From Nitrospira sp. (lineage in GTDB: Bacteria > Nitrospirota > Nitrospiria > Nitrospirales > Nitrospiraceae), in the NCBI GenBank assembly GCA_018242665.1, contig JAFEBL010000015.1, positions 1 to 64,000 of the forward strand: DNA of 64,000 bases. Direction: 5' to 3'. Positions 43,675 through 52,236 of this stretch are shown here, in pieces. A model generated the notes under the pieces. The model searched no databases and was not told where the DNA came from. It saw nothing but the letters and a program-made list of their open reading frames with translations. The position numbers and the translations under genes are program-made. Position 1 is the first letter of the stretch, and each line of letters opens with the position of its first letter.

Positions 43675-43717
43675 CGACCGATCGGTCGGAGGTCTATGTG
43701 TAAAAGGAGTGGACACG

Positions 43718-43996
43718 ATGAAACGAGTCATCATGATTGCACTGATGTCCGGCCTGTTGACGAGTCCAGCTTGGGCGCTTTTCGAGACCAACAAACAGTT
43801 GGTCGCCACTGCGAGCGTCACATTGGAGGATGCCGTCAAGCATGCCTTAAAGGCGGTTCCCGGTAAGGCGGTTGAAGCCGAAATTGGTAAGGAAGACGGG
43901 CGGACGGTCTATGAAGTGGAAATCGTGGACCACAATAACAAGACGCAAAAAGTCTATGTCGACGCCCAGAATGGCCAAGTCAAGATCGACCGGTAA
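43718..43996 (+). CDS. PepSY-domain periplasmic protein
   Basis: 92 residues from the ATG at 43718, which has AAAAGGAG upstream. Signal peptide (about 1-21, ending SPAWALF). PepSY-like domain with VTLEDAVKHALKAVPGKAVEAEIGKEDGRTVYEVEIVD (about 34-72, split) and NKTQKVYVDAQNGQVK. PepSY domains inhibit peptidases or bind ligands outside the cytosol. Confidence 0.82.
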   Translation: MKRVIMIALMSGLLTSPAWALFETNKQLVATASVTLEDAVKHALKAVPGKAVEAEIGKEDGRTVYEVEIVDHNNKTQKVYVDAQNGQVKIDR

Positions 43997-44001
43997 GCGC
44001 A

Positions 44002-44042
44002 GGCTCCGGCGCGCCATCCGTCAGAGACGGCTTGCCGGAGCC
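44002..44042 (+). other. Intercistronic double hairpin
   Basis: GGCTCCGGC (44002-44010) pairs with GCCGGAGCC (44034-44042); inside it CCGTC (44018-44022) pairs with GACGG (44026-44030). Between the PepSY gene and the exported CsbD gene. No T-run; more likely an mRNA-processing or attenuation element than a full terminator. Confidence 0.6.
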
Positions 44043-44063
44043 GCCCCAGCGAGAGGAAGGATC

Positions 44064-44411
44064 ATGAGACGAGGTGACAGACTACTGGCGATCGCGCTGT
44101 TGGGCATGGCTGTGTCAGCCGGGCCGGCACAGGCTCAACAACAGACCTGGTTCCCAGCCATGGAGGCTCACGCCGATTCCGCATGGGCCGTCGTGAACCA
44201 GGATCAATTCCAGGGCATCTGGAAACAATTCAAAGGAGAGCTGAAGAAGCAATGGGCGGAGTTCACGGACGATGACCTGTTGGCCATTGAAGGCAGCGTC
44301 GACAAACTGGAGGGGAAGATTCAGGAACGGTATGGCGACCGGCGGGAAGAGGTCAAACGGTGGGTGGATGAGTGGTTTGATCGCAATGGCGCGCGTCCGA
44401 GCGAGTCATAG
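44064..44411 (+). CDS. CsbD-family protein, exported
   Basis: 115 residues from the ATG at 44064 (AGAGGAAGG upstream). Signal peptide about 1-24 (LLAIALLGMAVSAGPAQAQ), then a CsbD-like domain with FQGIWKQFKGELKKQWAEFTDDDLLAIEGSVDKLEGKIQERYG. Its domain is close to that of the cytosolic CsbD gene 390 bases upstream, so this looks like a duplicated copy that gained export. CsbD proteins are normally cytosolic. Confidence 0.85.
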   Translation: MRRGDRLLAIALLGMAVSAGPAQAQQQTWFPAMEAHADSAWAVVNQDQFQGIWKQFKGELKKQWAEFTDDDLLAIEGSVDKLEGKIQERYGDRREEVKRWVDEWFDRNGARPSES

Positions 44412-44460
44412 ACATTCACCGGGACTCGGTCACGTCGGGTTTCTCATTATAAGGAGTCAC

Positions 44461-45060
44461 ATGATGAAACGATTGATGCTCCCAGTCGTCATGAGCCTGG
44501 GAATTGCGTTGACGATCTGCGGCATCGCGGTGCCGATTGCCGCAACGGCGGCCGATGACAAGAACCTCTTTGAGCAAATCGACATCGGGTTGCTGTCCAT
44601 CGGTGGACGAGCCACCTATGTCGATCCAAAAGACGGCTCAAGCCGGTGGTTCGGTGGTGGGCAGGTGCGACTCCATCCCTGGCGGTATCTGGCTTTCGAG
44701 GGATCGGTGGACTACCGACGCAATGACATCGGGGATACCCGCGTCCATACGTACCCAGTCCAAGTCTCCGCACTCATCTATCCACTCGGGACGACCAGGC
44801 TGGCTCCTTTTCTCCTGGGCGGCGGCGGCTGGTACTACACGACCGTGAAGGGCCCCGGCGGATTCGATGAAACGCAGAATCGATTCGGCGCCCATGCGGG
44901 CGGTGGGTTGCAGTTCTTCTTCAATAAACATGTGTCCATCGACAGCACCTATCGGTACATCTGGCTGGAGAAAATCGAATCGAAAGATCAAAACATCGTG
45001 GATAAGAAATTTCAGGACAACGGCCACATGATTACGGCCGGCATCAATTTTCACTTTTAG
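44461..45060 (+). CDS. OmpW/OprF-like outer-membrane barrel protein
   Basis: 199 residues with AAGGAGTCAC before ATGATG. Signal peptide (about 1-28) and an eight-strand barrel pattern: alternating residues, GGGGWYYTTV, HAGGGLQFFFNKHVSIDSTYRYIWLE and a final MITAGINFHF ending in Phe, the assembly signal recognised by the BAM complex. Small-molecule pore or structural role, inferred. Confidence 0.78.
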   Translation: MMKRLMLPVVMSLGIALTICGIAVPIAATAADDKNLFEQIDIGLLSIGGRATYVDPKDGSSRWFGGGQVRLHPWRYLAFEGSVDYRRNDIGDTRVHTYPVQVSALIYPLGTTRLAPFLLGGGGWYYTTVKGPGGFDETQNRFGAHAGGGLQFFFNKHVSIDSTYRYIWLEKIESKDQNIVDKKFQDNGHMITAGINFHF

Positions 45061-45072
45061 GCGCTGACGTCC

Positions 45073-46215
45073 GTGAGGCGAGAGAGGACGGATTGTTCAA
45101 CCGATGTACGTCTTCGGAGCCGAGGCGCACGATGGCGTCCCTGGTGGATCGCGTCCTGGCTCCTCATGCTGATTCTGTCCCATGCCGGAGGAGTCCCTGT
45201 TTACGCGATTCAGGATGACTACATCGCCGGATACGCAGCGTCTGTGTTGGAGCATGAGTTTCATCTTTCGAGGGCCGTCATCGAGGTCGAGCAGGGGCGG
45301 GTCGCGGTGTATGTTCCGCGTTTGGGCGGAGAGGATCCTGAAAAAATTCAGGCCTCCCTCCGCGCCATTCCGGGTGTGACGAATGTGGACATCCAGGCAG
45401 GCACGGAGGCTCCCAGCAACGTGCGGGCTGGTCTCGTACGAGCGGTCACTCCCGAAGCCGACTCAAAGTTTCTTCCACGCGGCCTCCTTGTCGACCCGAT
45501 GCATGCCGATCCCCGGTGGCCGCATTTCGGCGCGGCCTATCATGCCCTCTCCAACGGGCACGAATTCGCGAGCGCCTTCGGTGAATCATTTTCCGTCTAC
45601 CGGAATGCCGCGCCATTTAAGGGCGAGTGGGAACTGGGCATTCAGGCCGGAGTCTTCGGCGTCTTTGATACCGAACGTCAATCGATCGATCTCATCAATG
45701 CGGACTATACCATCGGGGTCGTCGCCAGTTATCGCGCGGATCGGTTGTCCGGCTTTGTGCGCATCCGGCACCAGAGTTCTCATTTGGGAGATGAATTCAT
45801 TTTGAACAATCCCCAGGTGGCCAGGATCAACCTGAGTTACGAGGAGATCGACGTGAAACTCTCCTACGACCTCACGCCGTGGTTGAGAGGATACGGAGGG
45901 GTGGGCACGCTGGTGAGGCGAGATCCCCGTACGTTGGGGCGTGAGACCACACAGGCGGGAGTTGAGCTCAAGAGTCCGTGGTTCTTGGCGGGAGGCACGA
46001 TCAGACCAGTGGCCTATGCGGACTTTCAAACCAATGCGCGGGCCAATTGGGCTGTGGCGCAATCGCTCATGGCCGGGTTGCAGTTTGAAAACGCCAGAAT
46101 CGGTGATAGGAAATTGCAACTACTGGGGGAATACTTTTCCGGCCCCAGTCCCGATGGGCAACTCTTCACCCATCGAGTGGAGTGGGTCGGCATGGGCCTG
46201 CACCTGTGGTTCTGA
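45073..46215 (+). CDS. DUF1207 outer-membrane protein with N-terminal BON-like part
   Basis: 380 residues, predicted signal or anchor at about 24-45. About 55-100 read as a BON/HMA-like fold (VLEHEFHLSRAVIEVEQGRVAVYVP ... IPGVTNVDI). The larger remainder matches DUF1207, with FLPRGLLVDPMHADPRWPHFGAAYH (about 136-160, split), and ends in VEWVGMGLHLWF, a C-terminal Phe barrel strand. No strong ribosome site at the GTG start. Confidence 0.75.
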   Translation: MRRERTDCSTDVRLRSRGARWRPWWIASWLLMLILSHAGGVPVYAIQDDYIAGYAASVLEHEFHLSRAVIEVEQGRVAVYVPRLGGEDPEKIQASLRAIPGVTNVDIQAGTEAPSNVRAGLVRAVTPEADSKFLPRGLLVDPMHADPRWPHFGAAYHALSNGHEFASAFGESFSVYRNAAPFKGEWELGIQAGVFGVFDTERQSIDLINADYTIGVVASYRADRLSGFVRIRHQSSHLGDEFILNNPQVARINLSYEEIDVKLSYDLTPWLRGYGGVGTLVRRDPRTLGRETTQAGVELKSPWFLAGGTIRPVAYADFQTNARANWAVAQSLMAGLQFENARIGDRKLQLLGEYFSGPSPDGQLFTHRVEWVGMGLHLWF

Positions 46216-46267
46216 AGCACGTGCGTGCCAGAGCTGAGGAAAACCTGAACGACGCGAGGAGGCTGTG

Positions 46268-46438
46268 ATGCCGACAGACACGAGTGCCGGAAAATCCTGC
46301 GCCCATCCTCGGTGTACCTGCCGAGCCGAAGCGGGCAAGGAGTTTTGTTCTGATGCGTGCCGAAGCGCGACTGCCAAAACAGGCGCATGCACGTGCGGGC
46401 ATCAGGGATGTGGATCGACACAACACATCCGGTCGTGA
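46268..46438 (+). CDS. Bacterial metallothionein, 56 residues
   Basis: Found by direct reading; too short for standard ORF lists. ATG with AGGAGG five bases upstream. Eight Cys at residues 11, 16, 18, 27, 31, 41, 43 and 48 and His at 13 and 45, in the pattern CAHPRCTC ... EFCSDAC ... CTCGHQGC, which is the SmtA-type prokaryotic metallothionein arrangement (zinc/cadmium/copper sequestration in the cytosol). The central Tyr-Cys-Ser motif of SmtA is Phe-Cys-Ser here. It sits between the DUF1207 and DUF1328 genes. Confidence 0.85.
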   Translation: MPTDTSAGKSCAHPRCTCRAEAGKEFCSDACRSATAKTGACTCGHQGCGSTQHIRS

Positions 46439-46490
46439 TCGAAGCTGTTTCACTGGGCCAATCCACTCACCACGCGAAAGAGGTGTGATC

Positions 46491-46658
46491 ATGTTGAGCT
46501 GGGCAGTGACATTTCTTGTCATCGGGCTGATTGCCGGCGTGTTGGGCGTCTCGGGTGTCGCAGGCACGGCGACGCATATCGCCTATGTGCTGTTCGTCAT
46601 TTTCCTGATTCTGGCTGCGATCGGCATGGTCATGGGGAAACGACCTCCCGTGTCCTGA
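46491..46658 (+). CDS. DUF1328-family membrane protein
   Basis: 55 residues from the ATG at 46491 (AAAGAGGTGTGATC upstream). Two hydrophobic helices: LSWAVTFLVIGLIAGVLGVSGVAG and ATHIAYVLFVIFLILAAIGMVMG, the full DUF1328 (YtjA-like) pattern. A longer frame open to 46284 covers the metallothionein in another frame and is rejected. Stress-linked membrane peptide of unknown activity. Confidence 0.88.
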   Translation: MLSWAVTFLVIGLIAGVLGVSGVAGTATHIAYVLFVIFLILAAIGMVMGKRPPVS

Positions 46659-46668
46659 CCATGGCTCT

Positions 46669-49482
46669 TTACCGGCCAGCACGGACGGTACTGACAATCG
46701 CCTCATAGAGTTGGATGGCGGCGCGTTCTTTGGTGACAAAGGCCGCCGCCCCGGCGCCGAGCATCGCTTCTTCGATGTGGCGTTCGTTCTGCACGGAAAG
46801 GCCGATGATGACCATGTCTGGATGGGCGGAGAGAATCTGCCGCGTTGCCTCGATGCCGTCGATGTTGGGCATATTGATATCCATCACCACCACATCAGGC
46901 TGAAGGGCCATCGCCTGACCAATGGCGGCCTCCCCATCGCCGGCTTCTCCGATGACGTCGAGATCCTGATAACTCTCCAACACGCTGCGCAATCCTTGCC
47001 GGACCATGGCATGGTCGTCTACGAGCAAGACTCTGAGTCGTTGGGAGGTGGCGCCTCGGGTTCTCGACTGGTGAACCTGTTCCGTCGTGATGACCAGGGC
47101 CGACGGCTCGATGCTGTCGATGGGGACGGTGAGGGTGACCGTGGTACCGCGCCCCTCTCCCGAGGCGAGGCTGAGGTGTCCTCCTATGGCCTCCACTCGC
47201 TCTTGCACGTTAAACAACCCGAACCGGCCGGGATGGTCACGATCGTTCTCCAAGAGAATGTCCGGATCGAATCCTCGCCCGCCATCCGCAACCGTGACGG
47301 TCGCCCAATCATCCGGGCTCTGGGTGAGTGTGATCGCGGCCTCGCCCGTCTCCGCATGTTTGACGACATTGAACAGGAGTTCACGCACGCTCTGGTACAG
47401 AATCACGGCCCGTTCTTCCGCCAGGGGGAGATGCTCCACGTCTGAACGCATGGTGACGAGGAGGCCGTGGGATTTCATTTGGCCTGCCAACCACTGCAAT
47501 GCCGCGGGCAGCCCAAACTGGTAGAGCACCTGCGGGCTCAATTCGGCGACGAGTGAGCGCGTGTAATTGAGCGAATGCGTCAGCACGTCGTCGGTTTCGC
47601 TCAATAACTGTTGGGCTTTCTGGTCCTTGACCTGGGGACGGGCCTGGCTCAGTTTCATGCGTCCCACCACCAACAATTGAGCCAGGTAGTCGTGCAGCTC
47701 CGTCGCAAGCCGACGACGTTCCTGTTGTTCCGTCGTGCTCAGGTCCGAGGCGAGAGCGCGCAGGCGGGTTTGCGAACGTTGCAGGGCCTGCGTACGTTCA
47801 TCGACCCGCTTTTCCAGTTCGACCGTCCACCGTTGCAACTGTTCTTCTGCATGTTTGCGATCAGTAATATCGATCGCGGCACCCAGGTATCCGCTGAGCA
47901 GGTCGGTCTCCGTCAACAGGGGAACACCGCGATCTAGGATCCACCCGTAGGTCCCGTCCTGCCGCCGCAACCGGTATTCCAACTCAAATGGTTCCTGGCG
48001 GGAACAATGGGCGTTGTATAGCTGCGCCACCATGGCTCGATCCTCAGGGTGGATGTCGGCCATGCGACCGCTGCCCAACTCATCCGGAAGCGCGCGCCCG
48101 GTATATTCCAGCCACGATCGATTGAGCCACGTGCAGAGTCCGTCGGAACCGGCCATCCAGACGAGCACCGGCGTGGCATCGGCCAGCCTGCGAAAGTGCG
48201 CTTCGCTTTCGCGCAATCCGGCTTCCGCGCGTTTGCGTTCCGTGATGTCGAACATGACACCGGTGATATGTTTGGGATTCCCGGCGGCATCGGGCAGAAC
48301 CTGACCGGTAATCGCAATCCAGGTTTCGAGGGGAGGACCTTGGCGAAGCACGCGGCATTCCAATGCGTACGAACCACGATTGACGACGGCCTGTTCGATC
48401 GCCGCCTGAACGGGTCCCCAGTCATCCGGATGAATGAGCCGGCTGAATGACGCCAGTGTCCCTCCGAAACTCATGGCCGGCAGACCAAGCATGGTTTCCA
48501 ATTCCGGAGAGAGAGTGAGCGTGTGCTGATCGAGGTCCTGATGGAAGGTCCCCATGCCCCCGGCTCTCAAGGCGAGGCGATGGCGGGCTTCACGCTGCTG
48601 GAGAATCTGCAAAATCTGTTTTTTCTGGCCGTCGGTCCGGTTGAGGCTTCCGGCCAAGACCCAGAGCGACGCCAGCATGATCACCATGACCGCGGCCACG
48701 GCCAGGGCGACGCCGAAGTTGAAATCGTAGTAGCCGGACCGCTGGGCGGTGATGCGGATCCAACCGGCCAGGATCGGGAGTCCGACGGCAAAGGGCAGCA
48801 TCCGCCGTAGCATCACTCCGCCGAGATCATCGCACATCAGCGTCGCCATGAACCCCCTGGTCGGCCGTGCGGCGAGAATCCCGAGGCCGATCATGAACAA
48901 CAGGGTGGCGCTATAGAGTGATACCGTCGAGGCACTCCCGACCTGGTACAGGGACCGGACTCCATACAGATAGCCGACAAGCGCGATGCCGGCCATGGTC
49001 TTGCCGGCCAGCGCCGCATATTGAGCGGGATAGTGCCCATTGGCCAAGGGCCGGTCGAGCGTGATGAGCGCCAGGGAGAGCAGCAGCGTGACGCCGGCTG
49101 TGAGAGGCGCCATGCGCCCGGGATGCGCCGCTGCGTTGATGGTCGCATCGGTCATGAACCAGAGGTCAATCCCGATGTCCATGCCTGAGCCATATTCGAT
49201 CAGGGTCAGCCCGGCCAACAGACCGGCGACCGTTGAGGCGGCGGCGGCGAAGCGGCGGCGTATCGGGGTCGTAGCGGTTTCATCCACCAGCAACCACAGG
49301 GAGAGTCCGCAGCAGAGTACGGACAGCACCGTGACTGGTTTGAGCGTGCGGAACGAAGAATGGAGCGACGGCAACCAGGCGGAATCATACGCCCATGAGA
49401 GCAGCACGGTCACAGGCCAGATGATGGCAGCCCACGCTGCGACCCGAGCGACCCACGGCAATGAGAGCTGGGCTGGAGTCAT
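46669..49482 (-). CDS. Membrane hybrid kinase, NarX-type core plus receiver (HK1)
   Basis: 937 residues. About 290 N-terminal residues form roughly eight membrane helices. Then two PAS/PAC units (about 295-415 and 425-545), a coiled coil, a HisKA_3 dimerisation domain with His about 598 in [15 protein letters not shown], an ATPase domain with DGGRGFDPD and GRFGLFNVQERVEAIGG, and a C-terminal receiver with [13 protein letters not shown] and Asp about 869 (VVVMDINMPN). No helix-turn-helix follows. The receiver resembles NarL receivers, so the protein may pass phosphate to a separate regulator. One of three tandem paralogues. Confidence 0.92.
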   Translation of the reverse strand: MTPAQLSLPWVARVAAWAAIIWPVTVLLSWAYDSAWLPSLHSSFRTLKPVTVLSVLCCGLSLWLLVDETATTPIRRRFAAAASTVAGLLAGLTLIEYGSGMDIGIDLWFMTDATINAAAHPGRMAPLTAGVTLLLSLALITLDRPLANGHYPAQYAALAGKTMAGIALVGYLYGVRSLYQVGSASTVSLYSATLLFMIGLGILAARPTRGFMATLMCDDLGGVMLRRMLPFAVGLPILAGWIRITAQRSGYYDFNFGVALAVAAVMVIMLASLWVLAGSLNRTDGQKKQILQILQQREARHRLALRAGGMGTFHQDLDQHTLTLSPELETMLGLPAMSFGGTLASFSRLIHPDDWGPVQAAIEQAVVNRGSYALECRVLRQGPPLETWIAITGQVLPDAAGNPKHITGVMFDITERKRAEAGLRESEAHFRRLADATPVLVWMAGSDGLCTWLNRSWLEYTGRALPDELGSGRMADIHPEDRAMVAQLYNAHCSRQEPFELEYRLRRQDGTYGWILDRGVPLLTETDLLSGYLGAAIDITDRKHAEEQLQRWTVELEKRVDERTQALQRSQTRLRALASDLSTTEQQERRRLATELHDYLAQLLVVGRMKLSQARPQVKDQKAQQLLSETDDVLTHSLNYTRSLVAELSPQVLYQFGLPAALQWLAGQMKSHGLLVTMRSDVEHLPLAEERAVILYQSVRELLFNVVKHAETGEAAITLTQSPDDWATVTVADGGRGFDPDILLENDRDHPGRFGLFNVQERVEAIGGHLSLASGEGRGTTVTLTVPIDSIEPSALVITTEQVHQSRTRGATSQRLRVLLVDDHAMVRQGLRSVLESYQDLDVIGEAGDGEAAIGQAMALQPDVVVMDINMPNIDGIEATRQILSAHPDMVIIGLSVQNERHIEEAMLGAGAAAFVTKERAAIQLYEAIVSTVRAGR

Positions 49483-49593
49483 AAGGACGCCTCACGCTCT
49501 TTCATAAAGGACAGGCTCGGTGTCCTGCTGAGGGTGAGAATCTCGCGGTCACGCACGACGGCCGTGGAGACAGGGCGGCATGCACAAGGTGAA

Positions 49594-49653
49594 TCAGTCG
49601 AGGATGTGGGCGATGGTAATGGGATAGTGGCGCAAGCGAACACCCAACATCAT
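49594..49653 (-). CDS. Possible 19-residue leader peptide before HK1
   Basis: Minus-strand frame reading MMLGVRLRHYPITIAHILD with AAAGGAG six bases before the ATG. It lies just 24 bases behind the CTAG box at 49678 and 111 bases ahead of HK1. A further 8-codon frame overlaps the HK1 start by ATGA. Might be a leader or a small protein; no evidence of conservation in hand. Confidence 0.3.
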   Translation of the reverse strand: MMLGVRLRHYPITIAHILD

Positions 49654-49677
49654 ACCGACTCCTTTTGCGGCAGAGAT

Positions 49678-49695
49678 ACTAGGGAATCCCCTAGT
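49678..49695 (-). promoter_or_regulatory. CTAG-box upstream of HK1
   Basis: On the minus strand ACTAGGGGATTCCCTAGT: the best palindrome of the set, with 16 of 18 positions symmetric. About 195 bases before HK1. Confidence 0.65.
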
Positions 49696-49725
49696 CGGCT
49701 CGTGCCCTACCAGGGATTCCGGGGC

Positions 49726-51696
49726 TCAGGATGCGACGGGACAATGGCGGAGAATGATATCGTAGAGCTGGCCGGCGGCCGATTCTTTGGGCAGGAAGTC
49801 GGCTGCGCCTGCTTCGGTCATGGCCAATTTGACTTGAGGGTCGTTGCGGACGGAAATGCCGATCACCGCCATGGACGAATGCTCCCGGCATAGCAGCCGC
49901 GTGGCTTCGACGCCGTCAATGAGGGGCAGGTTCACATCCATGACCACGACATCGGGCCGGAGCGATCGAGCCATGACCACGGCATCCTGTCCGTTGGCCG
50001 CCTCGCCCACAACCGTGAGGTCTGTGTAGCTATCCAGAATGCTGCGCAGTCCCTGGCGCACCATCGCGTGATCGTCCACCAGCAAGACCCTGACCGTCTT
50101 GGTCTGATCCTCGGTCAGAGCTCCGGACGAAGAGGGAAACGCCGGCGGCGGATTCGCACTGACATCGGCCGCGGCCTGCAGGAGGGGGAGATGGAGAATG
50201 GCCAGGGTTCCGACGCCGGGCGACGACGACAGTTCGCACTCGCCTCCCAGCAGTTCCATCCGCTCCCGAATGCTCAGCAGGCCGAACTTTCCATGGGTGT
50301 CTCCGGACTTGGAGAGCTCGGCCAGATCAAATCCCGAGCCTTCATCTTCGACGCAGATCCACAGCTCATGACGCTCGTCGACGTTGACCGTCAGTGCCGC
50401 ATGGTCGGTCTGGGCATGTTTGATGATATTGAACAGCAGCTCGCGCACGGACTGAAACAACAGGACGGCCTGGTCGTCCGGCACCGTGAACGGCGCGCTG
50501 CCAAGCGTGACCGATACCCGCAAATTGTGTTGCTTCATCTGCTCTCCCAGCCAGAGCAGGGACTTCGCTAAGCCGAATTGATAGAGAATCTGGGGGCTCA
50601 ATTCCGCGACGAGGGAACGGGTATAGGTGAGGGCTTGGTCCAGCATCGTATCCACTTGCGCGAGGGCGGTGGACACGGAATGGTCCTTGACACGCGGAAT
50701 GAGCTGCGACAGCCGAAGCCGGCTGGCTACCACCAGTTGGGCGAGATAATCATGGAGTTCGGTGGCGAGCCTGCGACGTTCGCGTTGTTCCGTCAACGTG
50801 AGTTCTGACGCGAGGGCGCGCAAGCGTTCCTGGGAAGATAGGAGTTCCTGCGTGCGTTCGGCGATGCGTTGTTCCAGCTCGCTCGCAGCGGCATGCAGTT
50901 GGTGCTCCCTATCTTTGCGCTCCGTGAGATCCACCAGCATGTTGACGGTCCCCAGCAATTCACCGGAGTCCTGGCGCAAGGGAGTCGAGTGATGGGTCAC
51001 GGGCACCAGCGATCCGTCGGGCCGCTCGATCAGGGCTTCGAGACCGGACGGTGGGCAGCCGCCCGTCAGAGATTGCCGCAGCGGGCAGGTCTGCTCCATG
51101 ATTGGTTGGCCGTCGGGCCCGATGAGACGCCAGGAGCCGTGCCACAATGCCACATCCGAGGTCGGCCGGGAGCCGCAGAGCGTGACGGCGGCTTGATTGT
51201 AGTGGGTGACCAATCCCTTCGCATCAGTGGTGAAGACAGCCGCCGGAAGCGCGTCAACCAAATGCGCCAAGTGCCGCTCCGCCTGCTTGCGTTCGGTGAT
51301 ATCCCGGGCGATCTTCGATGCGCCCACGATGCGGCCCCTGCCGTCCTTGATCGGCGAGACGGTCAGCGAAATGTGGACCAGCGATCCGTCTTTGCGTTGC
51401 CGCACGGTTTCATAGTGGTCGATCCGTTGACCCTTGCGGATCCTCTCCAGGATGCGGGGTTCCTCATCGAAGCGATCGGGGGGAATCAGGCGTTGGACCG
51501 GCTGTCCGATCATGTCTTCCGCCGTGTATCCAAAGAGCCGCTGGGCTCCCCGGTTCCAACTCTTGATGACGCCATTGAGATCCTTGGAGATAATCGCATC
51601 GTCTGACGACTCGACGATGGCGGCGAGGCGAGCCGACATAAGATCGACGGCAAAGGGATCCGTCATCCGCGCTGAAGGGTCGTCGTGTGGTTCCAT
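49726..51696 (-). CDS. Soluble hybrid kinase, NarX-type core plus receiver (HK2)
   Basis: 656 residues, no membrane helices. Two PAS domains (about 20-145 with DDAIISKDLNGVIKSWNRGAQRLFGYTAEDMIG and 145-270), a coiled coil, HisKA_3 with His about 313 ([15 protein letters not shown]), ATPase domain (DEGSGFDLAE, GKFGLLSIRERMELLGG) and a C-terminal receiver with Asp about 584 (VVVMDVNLPL). As in HK1 there is no DNA-binding output. No clear ribosome site at 51696; ATG 51666 is an alternative start. Confidence 0.92.
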   Translation of the reverse strand: MEPHDDPSARMTDPFAVDLMSARLAAIVESSDDAIISKDLNGVIKSWNRGAQRLFGYTAEDMIGQPVQRLIPPDRFDEEPRILERIRKGQRIDHYETVRQRKDGSLVHISLTVSPIKDGRGRIVGASKIARDITERKQAERHLAHLVDALPAAVFTTDAKGLVTHYNQAAVTLCGSRPTSDVALWHGSWRLIGPDGQPIMEQTCPLRQSLTGGCPPSGLEALIERPDGSLVPVTHHSTPLRQDSGELLGTVNMLVDLTERKDREHQLHAAASELEQRIAERTQELLSSQERLRALASELTLTEQRERRRLATELHDYLAQLVVASRLRLSQLIPRVKDHSVSTALAQVDTMLDQALTYTRSLVAELSPQILYQFGLAKSLLWLGEQMKQHNLRVSVTLGSAPFTVPDDQAVLLFQSVRELLFNIIKHAQTDHAALTVNVDERHELWICVEDEGSGFDLAELSKSGDTHGKFGLLSIRERMELLGGECELSSSPGVGTLAILHLPLLQAAADVSANPPPAFPSSSGALTEDQTKTVRVLLVDDHAMVRQGLRSILDSYTDLTVVGEAANGQDAVVMARSLRPDVVVMDVNLPLIDGVEATRLLCREHSSMAVIGISVRNDPQVKLAMTEAGAADFLPKESAAGQLYDIILRHCPVAS

Positions 51697-51766
51697 GGTG
51701 GTAGGCGCGGGCCGACGTGGTCGTCCGGGCCGAGCTTATACTAGAAGGTCCGACGGGCACCCGCAA

Positions 51767-51784
51767 ACTAGGGAAAACGCTAGC
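51767..51784 (-). promoter_or_regulatory. CTAG-box upstream of HK2
   Basis: On the minus strand GCTAGCGTTTTCCCTAGT. 70 bases before the HK2 start. Confidence 0.6.
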
Positions 51785-51797
51785 CCATGGCCACGTT

Positions 51798-52229
51798 CAT
51801 GTCAGGGACGCACCGCAGGCGGAACGTTCAATGGCGTCGCCGCCGTCTGCCGCCTCGCCGATGACCGCCACGTCGCTATAGTTCTCCTGCACGCTGGGCA
51901 ACCCCTCGCGGACCATTTGATGGTCGTCCACCAGGAGGATGCCGATCGCGGAGGATGCCGTGCCGCCGCGTGAAGCGGGCGGGGAGGTCTGACGCGAGGT
52001 CGGTTGCCGGTCGTCGCTCGCGTGGGCATGTCGACGCTATGGAGCCAGCGGTAGGTTCCGTCGTGCCGCCAGCGCCAGGGCGGTGCCGATCCCCATGCTC
52101 CGGTTGATCAGGGACAACGAGGGATCGATGCCGAGCGCGGTATAGTAATCGGAGAGGAAGATCCCCACCACCAACGGCCACGAGTGCGACGCTGACGATG
52201 GGAGTGGGCTTCTGATGGAATCGGGTCAT
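51798..52229 (-). pseudogene. Relic of a fourth receiver-bearing kinase
   Basis: The 540-base gap 51697-52236 holds a decayed gene. From an ATG at 52229 it reads MTRFHQKPTPIVSVALVAV, then after a frame change VGIFLSDYYTALGIDPSLS and LINRSMGIGTALALAARRN, a membrane sensor start that runs into a stop. Further on, in another frame, the front half of a receiver appears (IGILLVDDHQMVREGLPSV ... VIGEAADGGDAIE) and stops at 51798 before the phospho-acceptor Asp. Everything between, including kinase domains, is deleted. It lies directly between HK2 and HK3. Confidence 0.65.
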
Positions 52230-52236
52230 CGGGTGC

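Noticed and set aside
46284-46490. N-terminal extension of the DUF1328 gene
   Set aside because: Lies over the metallothionein gene in another frame and has no ribosome site.
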